Shown: piece by piece, positions 1-13,900 of the stretch
Position numbering within the stretch: position 1 is the first letter of the stretch
Layout of the letters: every line of letters starts with the position of its first letter
From: Parietaria judaica
Taxonomy: Eukaryota > Streptophyta > Magnoliopsida > Rosales > Urticaceae
Assembly (NCBI GenBank): GCA_954871525.1
Contig: OX940869.1
Coordinates: 20,054,001-20,118,000 of the forward strand
Length of the DNA stretch: 64,000 nt
Reading direction: 5' to 3'
Position numbers and translations under genes: made by a program
The notes under the pieces: model-generated
What the model saw: only the letters and a program-made list of their open reading frames with translations
Database searches by the model: none
What the model was told of the DNA's origin: nothing

Positions 1-721
1 CAATTAGACATTATTAAGCATTTTGAAATTCATTTTTTGTTTAAAATATCGTTTAATTAGGGTTCTTTAATGTAAAATGGGAAAAAGACTCAGTTTTTTT
101 TGGAGCACGTATTAATTGTTGAAAACCTGGGTTTAAGAGAGCTCCAGTAAGTTTTAATGCCAAAACTAACCCAATATATAATAATACCACCCTAATGAAG
201 GTCTAGCAACTCAAATTTCATGAAGAACGCATCGTAGTTGCTCTCGTAAGAAAACCAATTTTACCATTTTTCAGTAATGATTATAACCCGTTAACGGCTT
301 GATATAGGAAGTACGAGATAGTGTTTCGCTATTTAGGGATTAAAATAAGTACATGTAATATAATTACACATTATTAAGCATTTTGAAATTCATTTTTTGT
401 TTAAAAGATCGTTTAATTAGGGTTCTTTAATGTAAAATGGGAAAAAGACTCAGTTTTTTTTTGGAGCACGTATTAATTGTTGAAAACTGGGTTTTAAGAG
501 AGCTCCAGTAAGTTTTAATGCCAAAACTAACCCAATATATAATAATACCACACTAATGAAGGTCTACCAACTCAAATTTCATGAAGAACGCATCGTATTT
601 GCTCTCGTAAGAAAACCAATTTTAACACTTTTCGGTAATGATTTTAACTCGTTAACGGCTTGATATAGAAAGTACGAGGTAGTGCTTTGCTATTTAGGGA
701 TTAAAATAAGTAAATGTGATA

Positions 722-1082
722 CAATTACACATTATTAAGCATTTTGAAATTCATTTTTTGTTTAAAATATAGTTTAATTAGGGTTCTGCCGCGTAAAATG
801 GTAAAAAGACTCAGTTTTTTTTTGGAGCACGTATCAATTGTTGAAAACTGGGTTTTAATAGAGCTCCAGTAAGTTTTAATGCCAAAACTAACCTAATATA
901 TAATAATACCACCCTAATGAAGGTCTAGAAACTCAAATTTCATGAAGAACGCATCGTATTTGCTCTCGTAAGAAAACCAATTTTAACACTTTTCGGTAAT
1001 GATTTTAACTCGTTAACGGCTTGATATAGAAAGTACGAGGTAGTGCTTTGCTATTTAGGGATTAAAATAAGTAAATGTGATA
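722..1082. repeat. Representative 361-bp monomer (class G1)
   Basis: A typical complete monomer of 361 bp. It carries the GCCGCG box after GGGTTCT, CAATTG in the GTATCAATTGTTG segment, AATAGAGCTCC, ACCTAATATA and a GAGGTAGTGCTTTGC tail. HpaI (GTTAAC) and, in most classes, SacI (GAGCTC) cut once per monomer. An HpaI digest should therefore give a 361-bp ladder, while SacI should skip the GCGCTCC monomers. Nothing in it looks like a pol III promoter or a conserved protein. Confidence 0.9.
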
Positions 1083-1400
1083 CAATTACACATTATTAAG
1101 CATTTTGAAATTCATTTTTTGTTTAAAATATAGTTTAATTAGGGTTCTGCCGCGTAAAATGGTAAAAAGACTCAGTTTTTTTTTGGAGCACGTATCAATT
1201 GTTGAAAACTGGGTTTTAAGAGAGCTCCAGTAAGTTTTAATGCCAAAAATAACCCAATATATATTAATACCACCCTAATTAAGGTCTAGCAACTCAAATT
1301 TCATGAAGAACGCATCGTATTTGCTCTCGTAAGAAAACCAATTTTAACACTTTTCGGTAATGATTTTAACTCGTTAACGGCTTGATATAGAAAGTACGAG

Positions 1401-1415
1401 ATAGTGCTTCGCTAT
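1401..1415. other. Example of short hairpin in array 1 monomers
   Basis: ATAGTG-CTT-CGCTAT can pair over 6 bp, including one G-T pair in RNA form. It is present in classes ending GAGATAGTGCTTCGC; S monomers keep it as ATAGTG-TTT-CGCTAT. In classes with GTAGTGCTTTGATAT the pairing is largely lost. It may be chance. Confidence 0.45.
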
Positions 1416-2165
1416 TTAGGGATTAAAATAAGTAAATGTGATACAATTACACATTATTATGCATTTTGAAATTCATTTTTTGTTTAAAATATCGTTTAAT
1501 TAGGGTTCTTTAATGTAAAATGGGAAAAAGACTCAGTTTTTTTTGGAGCACGTATTAATTGTTGAAAACTTGGTTTTAAGAGAGCTCCAGTAAGTTTTAA
1601 AGCCAAAACTAACCCAATATATAATAATACCACCTTAATGAAGGTCTAGCAACTCAAATTTCATGAAGAACGCATCGTAGTTGCTCTCGTAAGAAAACCA
1701 ATTTTAACATTTTTCAGTAATGATTTTAACCCGTTAACGGCTTGATATAGGAAGTACGAGATAGTGTTTCGCTATTTAGGGATTAAAATAAGTACATTTA
1801 ATATAATTACACATTATTAAGCATTTTGAAATTCATTTTTTGTTTTAAATATCGTTTAATTAGGGTTCTTTAATGTAAAATGGGAAAAAGACTCAGTTTT
1901 TTTTTTGGAGCACGTATTAATTGTTGAAAACTGGGTTTTAAGAGCGCTCCAGTAAGTATTAATGCCAAAACTAACCCAATATATAATAATACCACACTGA
2001 TGAAGGTCTAGCAACTCAAATTTCATGAAGAACGCATCGTATTTGCTCTCGTAAGAAAACCAATTTTAACACTTTTCGGTAATGATTTTAACTCGTTAAC
2101 GGCTTGATATAGAAAGTACGAGGTAGTGCTTTGATATTTAGGGATTAAAATAAGTAAATGTGATA

Positions 2166-5100
2166 CAATTACACATTATTAAGCATTTTGAAATTCATTT
2201 TTTGTTTAAAATATAGTTTAATTAGGGTTCTGCCGCGTAAAATGGTAAAAAGACTCAGTTTTTTTTTGGAGCACGTATCAATTGTTGAAAACTGGGTTTT
2301 AATAGAGCTCCAGTAAGTTTTAATGCCAAAACTAACCTAATATATAATAATACCACCCTAATGAAGGTCTAGCAACTCAAATTTCATGAAGAACGCATTG
2401 TATTTGCTCTCGTAAGAAAACCAATTTTAACACTTTTCGGTAATGATTTTAACTCGTTAACGGCTTGATATAGAAAGTACGAGGTAGTGCTTTGCTATTT
2501 AGGGATTAAAATAAGTAAATGTGATACAATTACACATTATTAAGCATTTTGAAATTCATTTTTTGTTTAAAATATAGTTTAATTAGGGTTCTGCCGCGTA
2601 AAATGGTAAAAAGACTCAGTTTTTTTTTGGAGCACGTATCAATTGTTGAAAACTGGGTTTTAAGAGAGCTCCAGTAAGTTTTAATGCAAAAAATAACCCA
2701 ATATATAATAATACCACCCTAATTAAGGTCTAGCAACTCAAATTTCATGAAGAACGCAACGTATTTGCTCTCGTAAGAAAACCAATTTTAACACTTTTCG
2801 GTAATGATTTTAACTCGTTAACGGCTTGATATAGAAAGTACGAGATAGTGCTTCGCTATTTAGGGATTAAAATAAGTAAATGTGATACAATTACGCATTA
2901 TTAAGCATTTTGAAATTCATTTTTTGTTTAAAATATCGTTTAATTAGGGTTCTTTAATGTAAAATGGGAAAAAGACTCAGTTTTTTTTGGAGCACGTATT
3001 AATTGTTGAAAACTTGGTTTTAAGAGAGCTCCAGTAAGTTTTAATGCCAAAACTAACCCAATATATAATAATACCACCCTAATGAAGGTCTAGCAACTCA
3101 AATTTCATGAAGAACGCATCGTAGTTGCTCTCGTAAGAAAACCAATTTTAACATTTTTCAGTAATGATTTTAACCCGTTAACGGCTTGATATAGGAAGTA
3201 CGAGATAGTGTTTCGCTATTTAGGGATTAAAATAAGTACATGTAATATAATTACACATTATTAAGCATTTTGAAATTCATTTTTTGTTTTAAATATCGTT
3301 TAATTAGGGTTCTTTAATGTAAAATGGGAAAAAGACTCAGTTTTTTTTTGGAGCACGTATTAATTGTTGAAAACTGGGTTTTAAGAGAGCTCCAGTAAGT
3401 TTTAATGCCAAAACTAACCCAATATATAATAATACCACACTAATGAAAGTCTAGCAACTCAAATTTCATGAAGAACGCATCGTATTTGCTCTCGTAAGAA
3501 AACCAATTCTAACACTTTTCGGTAATGATTTTAACTCGTTAACGGCTTGATATAGAAAGAACGAGGTAGTGCTTTGATATTTAGGGATTAAAATAAGTAA
3601 ATGTGATACAATTACACATTATTAAGCATTTTGAAATTCATTTTTTTGTTTAAAATATAGTTTAATTAGGGTTCTGCCGCGTAAAATGGTAAAAAGACTC
3701 AGTTTTTTTTTTGGAGCACGTATCAATTGTTGAAAACTGGGTTTTAATAGAGCTCCAGTAAGTTTTAATGCCAAAACTAACCTAATATATAATAATACCA
3801 CCCTAATTAAGTTCTAGCAACTCAAATTTCATGAAGAACGCATCGTATTTGCTCTCGTAAGAAAACCAATTTTAACACTTTTCGGTAATGATTTTAACTC
3901 GTTAACGGCTTGATATAGAAAGTACGAGGTAGTGCTTTGTTATTTAGGGATTAAAATAACTAAATGTGATACAATTACACATTATTAAGCATTTTGAAAT
4001 TCATTTTTTGTTTAAAATATAGTTTAATTAGGGTTCTGCCGCGTAAAATGGTAAAAAGACTCAGTTTTTTTTTTGGAGCACGTATCAATTGTTGAAAACT
4101 GGGTTTTAATAGAGCTCCAGTAAGTTTTAATGCCAAAACTAACCTAATATATAATAATACCACCCTAATGAAGGTCTAGCAACTCAAATTTCATGAAGAA
4201 CGCATTGTATTTGCTCTCGTAAGAAAACCAATTTTAACACTTTTCGGTAATGATTTTAACTCGTTAACGGCTTGATATAGAAAGTACGAGGTAGTGCTTT
4301 GCTATTTAGGGATTAAAATAAGTAAATGTGATACAATTACACATTATTAAGCATTTTGAAATTCATTTTTTGTTTAAAATATAGTTTAATTAGGGTTCTG
4401 CCGCGTAAAATGGTAAAAAGACTCAGTTTTTTTTTGGAGCACGTATCAATTGTTGAAAACTGGGTTTTAAGAGAGCTCTAGTAAGTTTTAATGCAAAAAA
4501 TAACCCAATATATAATAATACCACCCTAATTAAGGTCTAGCAACTCAAATTTCATGAAGAACGCAACGTATTTGCTCTCGTAAGAAAACCAATTTTAACA
4601 CTTTTCGGTAATGATTTTAACTCGTTAACGGCTTGATATAGAAAGTACGAGATAGTGCTTCGCTATTTAGGGATTAAAATAAGTAAATGTGATACAATTA
4701 CGCATTATTAAGCATTTTGAAATTCATTTTTTGTTTAAAATATCGTTTAATTAGGGTTCTTTAATGTAAAATGGGAAAAAGACTCAGTTTTTTTTGGAGC
4801 ACGTATTAATTGTTGAAAACTTGGTTTTAAGAGAGCTCCAGTAAGTTTTAATGCCAAAACTAACCCAATATATAATAATACCACCCTAATGAAGGTCTAG
4901 CAACTCAAATTTCATGAAGAACGCATCGTAGTTGCTCTCGTAAGAAAACCAATTTTAACATTTTTCAGTAATGATTTTAACCCGTTAACGGCTTGATATA
5001 GGAAGTACGAGATAGTGTTTCGCTATTTAGGGATTAAAATAAGTACATGTAATATAATTACACATTATTAAGCATTTTGAAATTCATTTTTTGTTTTAAA

Positions 5101-5778
5101 TATCGTTTAATTAGGGTTCTTTAATGTAAAATGGGAAAAAGACTCAGTTTTTTTTTGGAGCACGTATTAATTGTTGAAAACTGGGTTTTAAGAGAGCTCC
5201 AGTAAGTTTTAATGCCAAAACTAACCCAATATATAATAATACCACACTAATGAAAGTCTAGCAACTCAAATTTCATGAAGAACGCATCGTATTTGCTCTC
5301 GTAAGAAAACCAATTCTAACACTTTTCGGTAATGATTTTAACTCGTTAACGGCTTGATATAGAAAGAACGAGGTAGTGCTTTGATATTTAGGGATTAAAA
5401 TAAGTAAATGTGATACAATTACACATTATTAAGCATTTTGAAATTCATTTTTTTGTTTAAAATATAGTTTAATTAGGGTTCTGCCGCGTAAAATGGTAAA
5501 AAGACTCAGTTTTTTTTTTGGAGCACGTATCAATTGTTGAAAACTGGGTTTTAATAGAGCTCCAGTAAGTTTTAATGCCAAAACTAACCTAATATATAAT
5601 AATACCACCCTAATGAAGTTCTAGCAACTCAAATTTCATGAAGAACGCATCGTATTTGCTCTCGTAAGAAAACCAATTTTAACACTTTTCGGTAATGATT
5701 TTAACTCGTTAACGGCTTGATATAGAAAGTACGAGGTAGTGCTTTGTTATTTAGGGATTAAAATAACTAAATGTGATA
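2166..5778. repeat. Tandem duplication of a 5-mer (1807 bp x 2)
   Basis: Copies are about 2166-3971 and 3972-5778, in the order G1-G2-S-P-G1'. Private variants recur exactly 1807 bp apart: GCATTG (2396 and 4203), GCAAAAAATAACC (about 2686 and 4493), TTACGCATTA (C at 2894 and 4701), CCAATTCTAACAC (about 3503 and 5310) and GTTCTAGC (3811 and 5618). Only a few substitutions separate the copies, which points to a recent event. Outer limits are set where the shared variants stop. Confidence 0.88.
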
Positions 5779-7947
5779 CAATTACACATTATTAAGCATT
5801 TTGAAATTCATTTTTTGTTTAAAATATAGTTTAATTAGGGTTCTGCCGCGTAAAATGGTAAAAAGACTCAGTTTTTTTTTTGGAGCACGTATCAATTGTT
5901 GAAAACTGGGTTTTAAGAGAGCTCCAGTAAGTTTTAATGCCAAAACTAAGCCAATATATAATAATACCACCCTAATTAAGGTCTAGCAACTCAAATTTCA
6001 TGAAGAACGCATCGTATTTGTTCTCGTAAGAAAACCAATTTTAACACTTCTCGATAATGATTTTAACTCGTTAACGGCTTGATATAGAAAGTACGAGATA
6101 GTGCTTCGCTATTTAGGGATTAAAATAAGTAAATGTGATACAATTACACATTATTGAGCATTTTGAAATTCATTTTTTGTTTAAAATATCGTTTAATTAG
6201 GGTTCTTTAATGTAAAATGGGAAAAAGACTCAGTTTTTTTTTGGAGCACGTATTAATTGTTGAAAACTGGGTTTTAAGAGCGCTCCAGTAAGTATTAATG
6301 CCAAAACTAACCCAATATATAATAATACCACACTAATGAAGGTCTAGCAACTCAAATTTCATGAAGAACGCATCGTATTTGCTCTCGTAAGAAAACCAAT
6401 TTTAACACTTTTCGGTAATGATTTTAACTCGTTAACGGCTTGATATAGAAAGTACGAGGTAGTGCTTTGATATTTAGGGATTAAAATAAGTAAATGTGAT
6501 ACAATTACACATTATTAAGCATTTTGAAATTCATTTTTTGTTTAAAATATAGTTTAATTAGGGTTCTGCCGCGTAAAATGGTAAAAAGACTCAGTTTTTT
6601 TTTTGGAGCACGTATCAATTGTTGAAAACTGGGTTTTAAGAGAGCTCCAGTAAGTTTTAATGCCAAAACTAAGCCAATATATAATAATACCACCCTAATT
6701 AAGGTCTAGCAACTCAAATTTCATGAAGAACGCATCGTATTTGTTCTCGTAAGAAAACCAATTTTAACACTTCTCGGTAATGATTTTAACTCGTTAACGG
6801 CTTGATATAGAAAGTACGAGATAGTGCTTCGCTATTTAGGGATTAAAATAAGTAAATGTGATACAATTACACATTATTGAGCATTTTGAAATTCATTTTT
6901 TGTTTAAAATATCGTTTAATTAGGGTTCTTTAATGTAAAATGGGAAAAAGACTCAGTTTTTTTTTGGAGCACGTATTAATTGTTGAAAACTGGGTTTTAA
7001 GAGCGCTCCAGTAAGTATTAATGCCAAAACTAACCCAATATATAATAATACCACACTAATGAAGGTCTAGCAACTCAAATTTCATGAAGAACGCATCGTA
7101 TTTGCTCTCGTAAGAAAACCAATTTTAACACTTTTCTGTAATGATTTTAACTCGTTAACGGCTTGATATAGAAAGTACGAGGTAGTGCTTTGATATTTAG
7201 GGATTAAAATAAGTAAATGTGATACAATTACACATTATTAAGCATTTTGAAATTCATTTTTTGTTTAAAATATAGTTTAATTAGGGTTCTGCCGCGTAAA
7301 ATGGTAAAAAGACTCAGTTTTTTTTTTGGAGCACGTATCAATTGTTGAAAACTGGGTTTTAATAGAGCTCCAGTAAGTTTTAATGCCAAAACTAAGCCAA
7401 TATATAATAATACCACCCAAATTAAGGTCTAGCAACTCAAATTTCATGAAGAACGCATCGTATTTGTTCTCGTAAGAAAACCAATTTTAACACTTCTCGG
7501 TAATGATTTTAACTCGTTAACGGCTTGATATAGAAAGTACGAGATAGTGCTTCGCTATTTAGGGATTAAAATTAGTAAATGTGATACAATTACACATTAT
7601 TGAGCATTTTGAAATTCATTTTTTGTTTAAAATATCGTTTAATTAGGGTTCTTTAATGTAAAATGAAAAAAAGACTCAGTTTTTTTTTGGAGCACGTATT
7701 AATTGTTGAAAACTGGGTTTTAAGAGCGCTCCAGTAAGTATTAATGCCAAAACTAACCCAATATATAATAATACCACACTAATGAAGGTCTAGCAACTCA
7801 AATTTCATGAAGAACGCATCGTATTTGCTCTCGTAAGAAAACCAATTTTAACACTTTTCGGTAATGATTTTAACTCGTTAACGGCTTGATATAGAAAGTA
7901 CGAGGTAGTGCTTTGATATTTAGGGATTAAAATAAGTAAATGTGATA
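5779..7947. repeat. Dimer HOR G3-Q, three copies (723 bp)
   Basis: Monomer pairs start at 5779, 6502 and 7225. G3 has AAGCCAATAT and TTGTTCTCG; Q has TTATTGAGC and AAGAGCGCTCC. The TTATTGAG marker falls at 6151, 6874 and 7597, a spacing of exactly 723 bp. Copies differ by few bases. The third copy shows AATAGAGC, CCCAAATTAAGG and AAAATTAGTAAATG, and so grades into the neighbouring 5-mer block. Confidence 0.88.
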
Positions 7948-10900
7948 CAATTACACATTATTAAGCATTTTGAAATTCATTTTTTGTTTAAAATATAGTT
8001 TAATTAGGGTTCTGCCGCGTAAAATGGTAAAAAGACTCAGTTTTTTTTTGGAGCACGTATCAATTGTTGAAAACTGGGTTTTAATAGAGCTCCAGTAAGT
8101 TTTAATGCCAAAACTAACCTAATATATAATAATACCACCCTAATGAAGGTCTAGAAACTCAAATTTCATGAAGAACGCATCGTATTTGCTCTCGTAAGAA
8201 AACCAATTTTAACACTTTTCGGTAATGATTTTAACTCGTTAACGGCTTGATATAGAAAGTACGAGGTAGTGCTTTGCTATTTAGGGATTAAAATAAGTAA
8301 ATGTGATACAATTACACATTATTAAGCATTTTGAAATTCATTTTTTGTTTAAAATATAGTTTAATTAGGGTTCTGCCGCGTAAAATGGTAAAAAGACTCA
8401 GTTTTTTTTTGGAGCACGTATCAATTGTTGAAAACTGGGTTTTAATAGAGCTCCAGTAAGTTTTAATGCCAAAACTAAGCCAATATATAATAATACCACC
8501 CAAATTAAGGTCTAGCAACTCAAATTTCATGAAGAACGCATCGTATTTGTTCTCGTAAGAAAACCAATTTTAACACTTTTCGGTAATGATTTTAACTCGT
8601 TAACGGCTTGATATAGAAAGTACGAGATAGTGCTTCGCTATTTAGGGATTAAAATAAGTAAATGTGATACAATTACACATTATTGAGCATTTTGAAATTC
8701 ATTTTTTGTTTAAAATATCGTTTAATTAGGGTTCTTTAATGTAAAATGGGAAAAAGACTCAGTTTTTTTTTGGAGCACGTATTAATTGTTGAAAACTGGG
8801 TTTTAAGAGCGCTCCAGTAAGTATTAATGCCAAAAATAACCCAATATATAATAATACCACACTAATGAAGGTCTAGCAACTCAAATTTCATGAAGAACGC
8901 ATCGTATTTGCTCTCGTAAGAAAACCAATTTTAACACTTTTCGGTAATGATTTTAACTCGTTAACGGCTTGATATAGAAAGTACGAGGTAGTGCTTTGAT
9001 ATTTAGGGATTAAAATAAGTAAATGTGATACAATTACACATTATTAAGCATTTTGAAATTCATTTTTTGTTTAAAATATAGTTTAATTAGGGTTCTGCCG
9101 CGTAAAATGGTAAAAAGACTCAGTTTTTTTTTTGGAGCACGTATCAATTGTTGAAAACTGGGTTTTAATAGAGCTCCAGTAAGTTTTAATGCCAAAACTA
9201 AGCCAATATATAATAATACCACCCAAATTAAGGTCTAGCAACTCAAATTTCATGAAGAACGCATCGTATTTGTTCTCGTAAGAAAACCAATTTTAACACT
9301 TCTCGGTAATGATTTTAACTCGTTAACGGCTTGATATAGAAAGTACGAGATAGTGCTTCGCTATTTAGGGATTAAAATTAGTAAATGTGATACAATTACA
9401 CATTATTGAGCATTTTGAAATTCATTTTTTGTTTAAAATATCGTTTAATTAGGGTTCTTTAATGTAAAATGGAAAAAAGACTCAGTTTTTTTTTGGAGCA
9501 CGTATTAATTGTTGAAAACTGGGTTTTAAGAGCGCTCCAGTAAGTATTAATGCCAAAACTAACCCAATATATAATAATACCACACTAATGAAGGTCTAGC
9601 AACTCAAATTTCATGAAGAACGCATCGTATTTGCTCTCGTAAGAAAACCAATTTTAACACTTTTCGGTAATGATTTTAACTCGTTAACGGCTTGATATAG
9701 AAAGTACGAGGTAGTGCTTTGATATTTAGGGATTAAAATAAGTAAATGTGATACAATTACACATTATTAAGCATTTTGAAATTCATTTTTTGTTTAAAAT
9801 ATAGTTTAATTAGGGTTCTGCCGCGTAAAATGGTAAAAAGACTCAGTTTTTTTTTGGAGCACGTATCAATTGTTGAAAACTGGGTTTTAATAGAGCTCCA
9901 GTAAGTTTTAATGCCAAAACTAACCTAATATATAATAATACCACCCTAATGAAGGTCTAGAAACTCAAATTTCATGAAGAACGCATCGTATTTGCTCTCG
10001 TAAGAAAACCAATTTTAACACTTTTCGGTAATGATTTTAACTCGTTAACGGCTTGATATAGAAAGTACGAGGTAGTGCTTTGCTATTTAGGGATTAAAAT
10101 AAGTAAATGTGATACAATTACACATTATTAAGCATTTTGAAATTCATTTTTTGTTTAAAATATAGTTTAATTAGGGTTCTGCCGCGTAAAATGGTAAAAA
10201 GACTCAGTTTTTTTTTTGGAGCACGTATCAATTGTTGAAAACTGGGTTTTAATAGAGCTCCAGTAAGTTTTAATGCCAAAACTAAGCCAATATATAATAA
10301 TACCACCCAAATTAAGGTCTAGCAACTCAAATTTCATGAAGAACGCATCGTATTTGTTCTCGTAAGAAAACCAATTTTAACACTTCTCGGTAATGATTTT
10401 AACTCGTTAACGGCTTGATATAGAAAGTACGAGATAGTGCTTCGCTATTTAGGGATTAAAATTAGTAAATGTGATACAATTACACATTATTGAGCATTTT
10501 GAAATTCATTTTTTGTTTAAAATATCGTTTAATTAGGGTTCTTTAATGTAAAATGGAAAAAAGACTCAGTTTTTTTTTGGAGCACGTATTAATTGTTGAA
10601 AACTGGGTTTTAAGAGCGCTCCAGTAAGTATTAATGCCAAAACTAACCCAATATATAATAATACCACACTAATGAAGGTCTAGCAACTCAAATTTCATGA
10701 AGAACGCATCGTATTTGCTCTCGTAAGAAAACCAATTTTAACACTTTTCGGTAATGATTTTAACTCGTTAACGGCTTGATATAGAAAGTACGAGGTAGTG
10801 CTTTGATATTTAGGGATTAAAATAAGTAAATGTGATACAATTACACATTATTAAGCATTTTGAAATTCATTTTTTGTTTAAAATATAGTTTAATTAGGGT

Positions 10901-13900
10901 TCTGCCGCGTAAAATGGTAAAAAGACTCAGTTTTTTTTTGGAGCACGTATCAATTGTTGAAAACTGGGTTTTAATAGAGCTCCAGTAAGTTTTAATGCCA
11001 AAACTAACCTAATATATAATAATACCACCCTAATGAAGGTCTAGAAACTCAAATTTCATGAAGAACGCATCGTATTTGCTCTCGTAAGAAAACCAATTTT
11101 AACACTTTTCGGTAATGATTTTAACTCGTTAACGGCTTGATATAGAAAGTACGAGGTAGTGCTTTGCTATTTAGGGATTAAAATAAGTAAATGTGATACA
11201 ATTACACATTATTAAGCATTTTGAAATTCATTTTTTGTTTAAAATATAGTTTAATTAGGGTTCTGCCGCGTAAAATGGTAAAAAGACTCAGTTTTTTTTT
11301 TGGAGCACGTATCAATTGTTGAAAACTGGGTTTTAATAGAGCTCCAGTAAGTTTTAATGCCAAAACTAAGCCAATATATAATAATACCACCCAAATTAAG
11401 GTCTAGCAACTCAAATTTCATGAAGAACGCATCGTATTTGTTCTCGTAAGAAAACCAATTTTAACACTTTTCGGTAATGATTTTAACTCGTTAACGGCTT
11501 GATATAGAAAGTACGAGATAGTGCTTCGCTATTTAGGGATTAAAATAAGTAAATGTGATACAATTACACATTATTGAGCATTTTGAAATTCATTTTTTGT
11601 TTAAAATATCGTTTAATTAGGGTTCTTTAATGTAAAATGGGAAAAAGACTCAGTTTTTTTTTGGAGCACGTATTAATTGTTGAAAACTGGGTTTTAAGAG
11701 CGCTCCAGTAAGTATTAATGCCAAAAATAACCCAATATATAATAATACCACACTAATGAAGGTCTAGCAACTCAAATTTCATGAAGAACGCATCGTATTT
11801 GCTCTCGTAAGAAAACCAATTTTAACACTTTTCGGTAATGATTTTAACTCGTTAACGGCTTGATATAGAAAGTACGAGGTAGTGCTTTGATATTTAGGGA
11901 TTAAAATAAGTAAATGTGATACAATTACACATTATTAAGCATTTTGAAATTCATTTTTTGTTCAAAATATAGTTTAATTAGGGTTCTGCCGCGTAAAATG
12001 GTAAAAAGACTCAGTTTTTTTTTTGGAGCACGTATCAATTGTTGAAAACTGGGTTTTAATAGAGCTCCAGTAAGTTTTAATGCCAAAACTAAGCCAATAT
12101 ATAATAATACCACCCAAATTAAGGTCTAGCAACTCAAATTTCATGAAGAACGCATCGTATTTGTTCTCGTAAGAAAACCAATTTTAACACTTCTCGGTAA
12201 TGATTTTAACTCGTTAACGGCTTGATATAGAAAGTACGAGATAGTGCTTCGCTATTTAGGGATTAAAATTAGTAAATGTGATACAATTACACATTATTGA
12301 GCATTTTGAAATTCATTTTTTGTTTAAAATATCGTTTAATTAGGGTTCTTTAATGTAAAATGGAAAAAAGACTCAGTTTTTTTTTGGAGCACGTATTAAT
12401 TGTTGAAAACTGGGGTTTAAGAGCGCTCCAGTAAGTATTAATGCCAAAACTAACCCAATATATAATAATACCACACTAATGAAGGTCTAGCAACTCAAAT
12501 TTCATGAAGAACGCATCGTATTTGCTCTCGTAAGAAAACCAATTTTAACACTTTTCGGTAATGATTTTAACTCGTTAACGGCTTGATATAGAAAGTACGA
12601 GGTAGTGCTTTGATATTTAGGGATTAAAATAAGTAAATGTGATACAATTACACATTATTAAGCATTTTGAAATTCATTTTTTGTTTAAAATATAGTTTAA
12701 TTAGGGTTCTGCCGCGTAAAATGGTAAAAAGACTCAGTTTTTTTTTGGAGCACGTATCAATTGTTGAAAACTGGGTTTTAATAGAGCTCCAGTAAGTTTT
12801 AATGCCAAAACTAACCTAATATATAATAATACCACCCTAATGAAGGTCTAGAAACTCAAATTTCATGAAGAACGCATCGTATTTGCTCTCGTAAGAAAAC
12901 CAATTTTAACACTTTTCGGTAATGATTTTAACTCGTTAACGGCTTGATATAGAAAGTACGAGGTAGTGCTTTGCTATTTAGGGATTAAAATAAGTAAATG
13001 TGATACAATTACACATTATTAAGCATTTTGAAATTCATTTTTTGTTTAAAATATAGTTTAATTAGGGTTCTGCCGCGTAAAATGGTAAAAAGACTCAGTT
13101 TTTTTTTTGGAGCACGTATCAATTGTTGAAAACTGGGTTTTAATAGAGCTCCAGTAAGTTTTAATGCCAAAACTAAGCCAATATATAATAATACCACCCA
13201 AATTAAGGTCTAGCAACTCAAATTTCATGAAGAACGCATCGTATTTGTTCTCGTAAGAAAACCAATTTTAACACTTTTCGGTAATGATTTTAACTCGTTA
13301 ACGGCTTGATATAGAAAGTACGAGATAGTGCTTCGCTATTTAGGGATTAAAATAAGTAAATGTGATACAATTACACATTATTGAGCATTTTGAAATTCAT
13401 TTTTTGTTTAAAATATCGTTTAATTAGGGTTCTTTAATGTAAAATGGGAAAAAGACTCAGTTTTTTTTTGGAGCACGTATTAATTGTTGAAAACTGGGTT
13501 TTAAGAGCGCTCCAGTAAGTATTAATGCCAAAAATAACCCAATATATAATAATACCACACTAATGAAGGTCTAGCAACTCAAATTTCATGAAGAACGCAT
13601 CGTATTTGCTCTCGTAAGAAAACCAATTTTAACACTTTTCGGTAATGATTTTAACTCGTTAACGGCTTGATATAGAAAGTACGAGGTAGTGCTTTGATAT
13701 TTAGGGATTAAAATAAGTAAATGTGATACAATTACACATTATTAAGCATTTTGAAATTCATTTTTTGTTTAAAATATAGTTTAATTAGGGTTCTGCCGCG
13801 TAAAATGGTAAAAAGACTCAGTTTTTTTTTTGGAGCACGTATCAATTGTTGAAAACTGGGTTTTAATAGAGCTCCAGTAAGTTTTAATGCCAAAACTAAG

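Larger units (their letters stand above)
1..2887. repeat. 4-mer HOR S-P-G1-G2, two copies (~1443 bp)
   Basis: Monomers starting at 1, 361, 722 and 1083 are followed in the same class order by those at 1444, 1804, 2166 and 2527. The S class has TTTAATG, GTAGTTGCTC and TTTTTCAGTAATG; G2 has AATTAAGG and GAGATAGTGCTTC. The CTTGG marker recurs 1444 bp apart (1569 and 3013). Copies are not identical: the second copy has AAAGCC at about 1600 and GCATTG near 2396. The same 4-mer returns near 15174. Confidence 0.85.

Noticed and set aside
52..66. Telomere-like TTAGGG or TTTAGGG
   Set aside because: The motif occurs singly within each 361-bp monomer (TTAATTAGGGTTCT and CTATTTAGGGATT), never as a tandem run.
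1405..1421. CENP-B box-like sequence (CTTCGCTATTTAGGGAT)
   Set aside because: It shares TTCG and a G-run with the NTTCGNNNNANNCGGGN core but fails at the central A and at CGGG. No better match was seen in either monomer.
3975..4163. 62-codon minus-strand ORFs repeated at 3975, 5782, 6505, 7228, 8312 (72 codons), 9034 and 11 further sites up to 30341
   Set aside because: They sit at the same place in 17 G-class monomers and stay open only when the GCCGCG box and a suitable T-tract length coincide. Most of the 99 monomers break the frame. The 72-codon copy is just a T-tract frame shift. No family is recognised and nothing suggests coding selection.
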